Assembly (NCBI GenBank): GCA_903921455.1
Contig: CAIXPZ010000165.1
Span: 1-7,432 of the forward strand
Reading direction: 5' to 3'
From: an uncultured Verrucomicrobia subdivision 3 bacterium
Lineage (GTDB): Bacteria > Verrucomicrobiota > Verrucomicrobiae > Limisphaerales > UBA11358
Length of the DNA stretch: 7,432 nt
A model generated the notes under the pieces. The model made no database searches. It saw only the letters and a program-made list of their open reading frames with translations, and was not told the DNA's origin. Shown here one piece after another: positions 1-5,141 of this stretch (its first letter is position 1; each line of letters starts with the position of its first letter). Made by a program: the position numbers and the translations under genes.

Positions 1-32
1 AGGCGCAGGCGTTTCGGCGGCGCGGGATTCAC
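1..32 (-). CDS. rnpA: RNase P protein component, N-terminal fragment (cut by window edge)
   Basis: Only the first ten codons lie in the window. They begin with GTG at 32-30, four bases after the rpmH stop, and read (M)NPAPPKRLRL. RnpA is the protein subunit of RNase P, which matures the 5' ends of tRNAs. Its gene follows rpmH directly in most bacteria, and a basic K-R-L-R stretch is usual near its N-terminus. The call therefore rests mainly on synteny and the short basic start. No separate Shine-Dalgarno sequence is visible, so translation is probably coupled to rpmH. The alternative is that the true start lies further downstream, outside the window. Confidence 0.65.
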   Translation of the reverse strand, partial: MNPAPPKRLR

Positions 33-36
33 AAAA

Positions 37-174
37 TCAGACCGGCGTCAGGCGCTTGCGGCCGTTGCGGCGGCGGTTGGCGAGGGTGGCCTTGCCGCTC
101 TTGGTAGAGTTGCGGTTGAGGAACCCGTGCTGGCGTTTCCGGCGGATCTTCGACGGTTGATACTGGCGTTTCAT
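37..174 (-). CDS. rpmH: 50S ribosomal protein L34
   Basis: This 45-residue, extremely basic protein begins [18 protein letters not shown] and ends NGRKRLTPV. That is the full-length bacterial L34 pattern: the MKR-YQPS-R-R-HGF opening and the R-GRKRL ending. L34 is a small component of the large ribosomal subunit that binds 23S rRNA. It is complete at normal family length (44-46 residues) and is easily missed because it is short. The start ATG at 174 has no recognisable Shine-Dalgarno sequence; the bases before it are AT-rich (GATTTAATTAT). It has its own strong promoter about 45 nt upstream, so it need not depend on the kinase operon that precedes it on the same strand. rnpA follows after 4 nt. 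dnaA, its frequent upstream neighbour, is not there. Confidence 0.97.
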   Translation of the reverse strand: MKRQYQPSKIRRKRQHGFLNRNSTKSGKATLANRRRNGRKRLTPV

Positions 175-217
175 ATAATTAAATCAATTGTGACCGGCGC
201 AAAAACCGGAGCGTGGG

Positions 218-245
218 AGAATAGCAGTGACCGGCCTTGTGTCAA
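218..245 (-). promoter_or_regulatory. sigma70-type promoter of rpmH
   Basis: On the minus strand a perfect -35 TTGACA (245-240) is followed after 16 bp by TATTCT (223-218). That hexamer is preceded by TGC, giving an extended -10 (TGnTATTCT). Transcription would start near 211 and leave a leader of about 36 nt before the rpmH ATG. Such strong promoters are expected for L34 genes. The position, spacing and consensus quality make this the best-supported regulatory site in the window; the start site itself is inferred. Confidence 0.75.
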
Positions 246-327
246 GAAAGGCTTCATCGTTGACGCGGTGAAGGCGGCGCAGGCAGCGGCCGAGGGCTGA
301 AGACATTTCGACTTTCCGGCTCAAGCC

Positions 328-353
328 TTTTAAGTTTTGGCTGGAACTTAAAA
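328..353. repeat. AT-rich perfect inverted repeat after the kinase operon, possible weak terminator
   Basis: TTTTAAGTT (328-336) and AACTTAAAA (345-353) are perfect reverse complements with an 8-base loop (337-344). The repeat begins 17 nt past the stop of the hybrid kinase gene and lies upstream of the rpmH promoter, which is where an operon terminator or an mRNA 3'-end stabilising hairpin would be. The stem is only 9 bp with two G:C pairs, and no U-tract follows it on the minus strand. It is therefore a poor intrinsic terminator by standard criteria. Confidence 0.3.
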
Positions 354-370
354 ATTGAATTTCATTTCCA

Positions 371-2497
371 TTAGGACGTTCCCCGATTTCCAGCAAGTGG
401 TGGTTTTGCCGGGGCGTCGAGGCATTGCCGAATTAACTGTGCCATTTTTCCAATCGAGTAGGGCTTGGCCATGAAGTTGGTGCCTTCGACCAGCGAAATA
501 TCCTTGCCCGCCATGTCCGGGCTGTAACCGCTGGTGAAGATGACTTTCAATCCCGGCTTTTGGGCCAGAAGAAGTTCGGCCAGTTCGCCGCCGAGGATGC
601 CTTCCGGCATGATCAGGTCCGTCACGAGCAGGTCAACTTCCTGGTTAGCAGTTTCCCACACTTCGAGGGCGTGGCGACCGGAGCGGGCGGTCAGAACTTT
701 GTAGCCTTGAAACGTCAAGAGTTCGGCAAACATCTCGCGCAAGGGTTCTTCATCCTCGGCCACTAGGATGGTTTCGTTTCCCCGTCGCAGTTCGCCATCG
801 TCAACTTTCGCCTGCTTCTCGGCGGGTTGTTGGCTGGTTGGAAAATAAAGTTTGAAGGTTGTGCCCCGGCCGGGCTGGCTTTCAACGTCCAGCCAGCCTT
901 TGTGTTGCCGGACAATGCCCAGCACGGTGGCCAGTCCTAGCCCAGTGCCTTTGCCGGGCGCCTTGGTCGTGAAGAACGGCTCAAAAATTCGGTTGAGAAT
1001 TTGCGTATCCATCCCGCAGCCGGTATCCGTCAAGGTCAGGCAAACAAATTCGCCGTGGCGATCTTCCGGATCCATGGGCGTGGCCGGACGATGCACCGGG
1101 GCAAGCGCGGTGGTGATGCGAATCTGGCCGCCGTCCGGCATGGCATCGCGAGCGTTGATGGAGAGGTTCATCACCACCTGCTCGATCATGCCGTCGTCGG
1201 CCTGGATGGCGGGCAAATTTAATCCCGGCTGAAAATTAAGCTGGATGCACTCGCCCGTCAGCCGTTCCATCATCGCGAGGGAATTGGCCAGCGTTTCATT
1301 GAGGTCAATGTCGCGGAACTGCGTCACCTGCTTCCGGCTGAAGATGAGCAGTTGACGCACCAAGGCGGCGGCGCGCTTGCTGGCGATGAGAACCTGGTTA
1401 ATTGATTTCGCACAGGGGTCTTCTTCCGGCAGACGCATTTGAATCAGTCCGGAATGTCCTTGGATGACGGTCAGAATGTTATTGAAGTCATGCGCCACGC
1501 CGGCGGCCAGTTGGCCGATGCCTTCCATCTTTTGCGCCTGAAGCAGTTGGCGTTCGAGCAACAGCCGCTCGGAAATGTCCTGTGCCAGCAGCAGCGCGTG
1601 CGGCTGTCCGCCCAACGACATTGGAATCAGCGATACCAGCACGTCGCGGACGGCTCCGGATTGGTTGCGAACCTTGGTGCTCACGTCCCGCACCTCCTCG
1701 TTTGTGGCCAGCCGTGCAAACCATTCTTCCACCAATTCAGGTTGTTCCCAAAGCAGATGTTCATTTGAAACGCTGCCCACCAACTGTTCCCGGCTGCATC
1801 CCGTTAGCGCGACGAGCCGTTCGTTCACATCCACAAACCGCCGTTCGTTCAAGGTCAAGATGCCACTGGAAATCGGACTGGAATGAAAGGCTTTGGAAAA
1901 CCGCTCCTCGGTGGCCGTCAGCGAGGCGTTCGCCTGCGACAGCTCTGCCGTCCGCCGCTCCACCATGGCTTCAAGTTCGGCCAACTGGTAATTGGCCTGA
2001 ATACTGAGCAGCCATTTCTTCGTCAGCGCGTGCGCCAACTGCTGGACCTCCACATTGTCAAACGGCTTCTTGAGCACGAGCAAATTGTCCGGCTGGCCGA
2101 CTTTGAGCCGCAGTTCTTCCCACGAATAATCGGAATAGGCGGTGCAAACGACAATCTGGAGCTGCGGAAAAACTTCCCAGATGCGTGAAATAGTTTCCAC
2201 GCCGTCCCAGCCCGGCGGCATCCGCACATCCACAAAAGCCATCGCGTAAGGCCGGTTCTCCGCCAGCGACTGCTTCACCATCGCCAGTCCTTCCTTGCCT
2301 TGGTAGGCCGAGTCCAATTCGAAACTGATGGTCTCGATGGACGGCTGGAATTCGTCAAACAGCGCCTCTTCCATTCCTTTCAGCTCGGCGGCACCGACAT
2401 TGGTGGGGCAGAGGATTTTCCTGAAGTCGGCGTGGATGGACGGATTGTCGTCAATGATCAGGATGCGGTGGTTAGGCTTGAAATCAGGGGTGTTCAT
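371..2497 (-). CDS. soluble hybrid histidine kinase, REC-PAS-HisKA-HATPase-REC
   Basis: This 708-residue protein has no signal peptide or membrane segment, so it acts in the cytoplasm. Domain order: an N-terminal receiver (about 10-160) with acidic pair D16/D17, phospho-acceptor D90 in VDVRMPP, T119 and K144; a coiled coil (165-197); a PAS domain (198-310); a HisKA dimerisation domain with phospho-accepting H336 in AAGVAHDFNN; a HATPase with N448, the DTGCGM box (491-496), FEPFF (505-509) and GKGTGLGL (515-522); and a C-terminal receiver (575-693) with E581/D582, D627 in VTDLIMP, S656 and K678. All key residues for autophosphorylation and both receivers are present. The first receiver has about 30 extra residues between the acidic pair and D90. 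The ATG overlaps the previous kinase's TGA as ATGA and has the clearest Shine-Dalgarno in the window. It is probably the relay partner of the upstream membrane kinase (inference). No DNA-binding or other output domain is present. Confidence 0.95.
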   Translation of the reverse strand: MNTPDFKPNHRILIIDDNPSIHADFRKILCPTNVGAAELKGMEEALFDEFQPSIETISFELDSAYQGKEGLAMVKQSLAENRPYAMAFVDVRMPPGWDGVETISRIWEVFPQLQIVVCTAYSDYSWEELRLKVGQPDNLLVLKKPFDNVEVQQLAHALTKKWLLSIQANYQLAELEAMVERRTAELSQANASLTATEERFSKAFHSSPISSGILTLNERRFVDVNERLVALTGCSREQLVGSVSNEHLLWEQPELVEEWFARLATNEEVRDVSTKVRNQSGAVRDVLVSLIPMSLGGQPHALLLAQDISERLLLERQLLQAQKMEGIGQLAAGVAHDFNNILTVIQGHSGLIQMRLPEEDPCAKSINQVLIASKRAAALVRQLLIFSRKQVTQFRDIDLNETLANSLAMMERLTGECIQLNFQPGLNLPAIQADDGMIEQVVMNLSINARDAMPDGGQIRITTALAPVHRPATPMDPEDRHGEFVCLTLTDTGCGMDTQILNRIFEPFFTTKAPGKGTGLGLATVLGIVRQHKGWLDVESQPGRGTTFKLYFPTSQQPAEKQAKVDDGELRRGNETILVAEDEEPLREMFAELLTFQGYKVLTARSGRHALEVWETANQEVDLLVTDLIMPEGILGGELAELLLAQKPGLKVIFTSGYSPDMAGKDISLVEGTNFMAKPYSIGKMAQLIRQCLDAPAKPPLAGNRGTS

Positions 2498-4479
2498 GAG
2501 GTTCCTTCCTTGGCAATGTTTTCATCCCGGCGAATGATTTTGGCCGCCGGCAATTCCAAAATAAAAGCGGCACCCAAACCGATGCCATCGCTATGGGCCA
2601 TGAGGCTGCCGCCCATTTCCTTGGCCGCATTGGCGCAACTGTGCAGGCCGAAGCCGTGGCCGTCTTTCTTGGTCGTGAAACCGTGGGTGAATATTTTGAC
2701 CAGATTTTCCGGGGCGATGCCCACGCCGCTGTCGCTGATGGTGATCGTTACCCGGTCGGGTGCCACCGGTTCGACCCGGATGACCAAGCGCTTTTCATTC
2801 GTGGGTTGCGCATCCATGGCATACTTCGCGTTGCTGATCAGGTTGATCAGGATTTGCAACGCCTTGTGCCGGTCCACAAACACGGGCGGCGTGGCCTCGT
2901 CAAATTCCCGGACCACCTCGATGCGGTGGCGTTCAAAGGCCGCCGCGTTGATCCGCAAGGCGTCTTCGGTCAATTCCCCAGTGGACAGATTTTCGTAGGC
3001 GCCGGACGTTTTGGCAAAATTTTGCTGCATCGCCACAATCTCCTTGATGTGCTCGATGTGCTTGGCCACGGAATTGATTTCCGCGATTAATTCCACCTGC
3101 TCGGCGGCCAAATGATTGGTGGCCGTGATGAGATAATCCGGCACGAGCTTGCCTTTCGGATCGCTCGTCAGGTATTCGGCGAGCTGCGCGCGGTGTTCGT
3201 GCAGCATGGCGGCCGCGCGGCGCAGGTTGGTGACCTTGGATTGTTTCAAGCGCTCGCCGACCAGCGTGGCGGATACGCTGACGCTGTTGAGCACGTTGCC
3301 GACATTGTGCAACACTCCGGTGGCCACTTCGGCCATGCCCGCCATGCGGGAGGACTCCAGCAGGCGGCTGTTCAAGCGCGCGAGTTCCTCGTCCGCCGTT
3401 TTTTGGGCGGTGATGTCGAGAAAAATGCCGCGCATGGCGGAGGCTTTGCCCTGCTCGGCCATCACCGAGCCGCTTTCGCGAATCCAAACCACGCGCTCAT
3501 CCGCCGCCAGCATCCGGTATTCGCAAGTGTAAGGGCGGCCGACGCGGGCATATTCCTGGCGCAGTTGAACCGTCTTGGCCCGGTCTTCCGGATGCAAATG
3601 ATCCTGCCAGAAGTCGGCGTTCGCCAGCCATTCATCCGGAGCAAATCCCAGGAGGCGCAGGCACTGCCGGCTGACGAAAGAAAACCGGAATTTTTCCGGA
3701 TCACAGGTCCAGACAATGCCGTCAATCGAATTGATCAACACCTGCATCCGCTGCTGCGACACGCTGAGCGCGGCGTCCTGGGTCTGGATGCGGTCGAGCA
3801 TCTCGTTGAAGGACTCCGTGAGCTGGCCCAGCTCGTCGCCACGGCTGCTGACGGTCGCGCGCACGGCGTAATTTTTTTCCCGGCCAATGGTCTTGGCGGT
3901 TTCGGCCAGGTGCAAAATGGGATCGGTGATGACGCGCTGAAATTTTCCGGAAAGAAAAATTCCCAGACTGATGGACAGAACCGCGATGTCCAAAATCACG
4001 AACCCGTAAAATTCGAGCAGTTTCAAAAACGTCCGATGGAAGTTTGCGCGCAGGTAAAGTGTGCCAACCAGTTTCTTGTCCAGAATCACGGGTTGGGTGA
4101 GAAGCAGCTCGCCGCCGGAGAAACGCGACGCGCGCGGCGGTGGGAACATGGCCCATGCGCCGCCAGCTTCCGGCTTGCCAAACTGCGCGAACAAAGCGCC
4201 GTCGGTCGTCACCAGCGTGGCTGACACCACGGTCGGCACGGCCTTGAGGGAACCCACCACTTCCGCGCCGCCCGGAGCGTCCTTGAAGGCCAGCGCGGCG
4301 GTGCTGTTGTTGGCGATGACGACCGCCAGCGTTTCGGTATCGCTTTGAAAACTGGAGCGAAAGTTTAGAATCTGGAAGGTGAAGAGCACCGCGATGGCCA
4401 CGAGCAGAATCGTGCCAACGATGACCAGGGTCATCAGCAGCATTTTCCGCTGAATGGGCAGGTCGCGAAATGATTTCAT
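2494..4479 (-). CDS. membrane sensor histidine kinase, CHASE8-HAMP-PAS-HATPase
   Basis: This 661-residue inner-membrane protein starts MKSFRDLPIQRKML, followed by a first membrane helix (about 14-36). A periplasmic domain (about 38-152) contains a TLAVVIANNSTAALAFKD segment typical of CHASE8. A second helix (about 157-178), a HAMP linker (180-232) and a PAS domain (245-357, PAS_3-like with HPEDR and ITAQK) follow. The kinase core has an unusual H-box, GVLHNVGNVLNSV, with H391, followed by a long helical region (400-490). The HATPase has N550, DSGVG (583-587), THGFTT (598-603) and GHGFGLHS (607-614). The HNxGN box with HGHGFGLH is a recognisable kinase subfamily; H391 as the phosphorylated residue is inferred from position. 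CHASE8 is the periplasmic sensor domain of YfiN diguanylate cyclases. With a YfiR gene directly upstream, the protein is probably controlled by that periplasmic partner. No receiver is fused to it; the downstream REC-bearing kinase is the obvious acceptor. Confidence 0.93.
   Translation of the reverse strand: MKSFRDLPIQRKMLLMTLVIVGTILLVAIAVLFTFQILNFRSSFQSDTETLAVVIANNSTAALAFKDAPGGAEVVGSLKAVPTVVSATLVTTDGALFAQFGKPEAGGAWAMFPPPRASRFSGGELLLTQPVILDKKLVGTLYLRANFHRTFLKLLEFYGFVILDIAVLSISLGIFLSGKFQRVITDPILHLAETAKTIGREKNYAVRATVSSRGDELGQLTESFNEMLDRIQTQDAALSVSQQRMQVLINSIDGIVWTCDPEKFRFSFVSRQCLRLLGFAPDEWLANADFWQDHLHPEDRAKTVQLRQEYARVGRPYTCEYRMLAADERVVWIRESGSVMAEQGKASAMRGIFLDITAQKTADEELARLNSRLLESSRMAGMAEVATGVLHNVGNVLNSVSVSATLVGERLKQSKVTNLRRAAAMLHEHRAQLAEYLTSDPKGKLVPDYLITATNHLAAEQVELIAEINSVAKHIEHIKEIVAMQQNFAKTSGAYENLSTGELTEDALRINAAAFERHRIEVVREFDEATPPVFVDRHKALQILINLISNAKYAMDAQPTNEKRLVIRVEPVAPDRVTITISDSGVGIAPENLVKIFTHGFTTKKDGHGFGLHSCANAAKEMGGSLMAHSDGIGLGAAFILELPAAKIIRRDENIAKEGTS
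2504..2510 (-). promoter_or_regulatory. Shine-Dalgarno sequence of the hybrid kinase gene
   Basis: AGGAAGG lies six bases before the ATG at 2497 and inside the last codons of the upstream kinase gene. It supports this start and, with the ATGA overlap, suggests coupled translation of the two kinases. None of the other starts in the window has an equally good site. Confidence 0.7.
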
Positions 4480-4501
4480 GGGTTGATTGATTTCATGGGT
4501 T
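4471..4501. repeat. 17-bp-period tandem duplication spanning the sensor kinase start codon
   Basis: On the minus strand AACCCATGAAATCA occurs twice in tandem (4501-4488 and 4484-4471), separated by ATC. The 14 bases are identical, at a period of 17. One copy carries the kinase start (ATG at 4479); the other places a second ATG (4496) between the YfiR stop and the kinase. A period that is not a multiple of three puts the extra ATG out of frame. It looks like a replication-slippage duplication. Confidence 0.9.
4476..4496 (-). CDS. possible six-codon leader mini-ORF (MKSINP) ahead of the sensor kinase
   Basis: The duplicated ATG at 4496 opens a reading frame MKSINP whose TGA (4478-4476) overlaps the kinase ATG as ATGA. 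It starts five bases after the YfiR stop codon. Ribosomes finishing YfiR could therefore reinitiate here and then be delivered to the kinase start, which has no Shine-Dalgarno of its own. Translation of this frame is inference; no good ribosome-binding site precedes it either. Confidence 0.3.
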   Translation of the reverse strand: MKSINP

Positions 4502-5134
4502 TTAATTGGGCTTCACCACACGCACCGCCAGCTTCAGGAGCTTGGAGCTGATTTGCAGGCCGGCCTCCTTGGCCGCCGTCACATTGATTTCCAATTTCAC
4601 TTTTTCATCCACCAGCACAAAGTTGACCATGCCGCCCTGGTCCAGAAATCCGCTGTCATCGCCCACGGTCAGAACGTGGCTGCCCTTGAGTTTTTGCAGC
4701 AGCGCGGGCAGATGCTCTTTTTCGTTGCGGCAGATGAAGAGTATCTGGCAGCTTTGCAAATCATCGCCGGGGTTCAGCCGCTTGATGACCAGCGGATGAT
4801 GATTCACAATCTCGCCTTTGATCAGAACGTCCAGTGTATTGCCAAAAGGATCATCGCCCACAATGCCAATGACAATCGGGGCGTCCGCCGAGGCGAAGGT
4901 ATTGGTTGGCCAGTCAGTGAACTTGGTGAAGTTGTAAAGGTAAACGGCCTTGACCTGATAATCCGGCACCTTCGGCGTTTCCTGCGCCAGCGCCAGCCCG
5001 CCGCACGTCAGCCAGAGACAGAAATATCCCAACAGGCGACTGCCAAGACGGCTGCGATGCGATTTCTGTTGAACAGAAAATTGACCGCTCAGCTTGATGT
5101 CGTCGTCTTTCACGATGGTTGGCAAGTGACGCAT
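4502..5134 (-). CDS. YfiR-family (DUF4154) periplasmic protein
   Basis: This 210-residue protein has an export signal: basic residues, then a hydrophobic run ending ALA|QE, with likely cleavage after residue 50. The mature part matches the YfiR/DUF4154 pattern throughout: VKAVYLYNFTKFTDWP (61-76), a VGDDPFG turn (92-98), CQILFIC (129-135), HVLTVGDDSGFLDQGGMVNF (153-172), and the terminal EIN-AA-AGLQISSKLLKLA (183-203). In Pseudomonas, YfiR is a periplasmic repressor of the CHASE8 cyclase YfiN. Here the next gene encodes a CHASE8 kinase, so this protein probably gates that kinase (inference). The gene starts 7 nt after the TonB receptor stop. ATG at 5134 is directly preceded by an in-frame TTG, which could add one residue. 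No Shine-Dalgarno is seen. The n-region of the signal peptide is unusually long (about 33 residues), and I see no better internal start. C129 and C135 could form a disulfide in the periplasm. Confidence 0.9.
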   Translation of the reverse strand: MRHLPTIVKDDDIKLSGQFSVQQKSHRSRLGSRLLGYFCLWLTCGGLALAQETPKVPDYQVKAVYLYNFTKFTDWPTNTFASADAPIVIGIVGDDPFGNTLDVLIKGEIVNHHPLVIKRLNPGDDLQSCQILFICRNEKEHLPALLQKLKGSHVLTVGDDSGFLDQGGMVNFVLVDEKVKLEINVTAAKEAGLQISSKLLKLAVRVVKPN

Positions 5135-5141
5135 CAAGCGG

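Noticed and set aside
184..396. 70-residue minus-strand open frame between the hybrid kinase and rpmH
   Set aside because: It overlaps the kinase C-terminus in another frame and contains the rpmH promoter. It has no ribosome-binding site or recognisable motif.
2300..2998. 232-residue plus-strand open frame spanning the junction of the two kinases
   Set aside because: It lies antisense to both well-supported kinases, with no domain motif or promoter.
3112..4224. 370-residue open frame on the plus strand, opposite the membrane kinase
   Set aside because: It is an antisense shadow of a gene with clear domains. Its translation is rich in H, R, G and Q without recognisable motifs, as expected from codon-periodicity effects.
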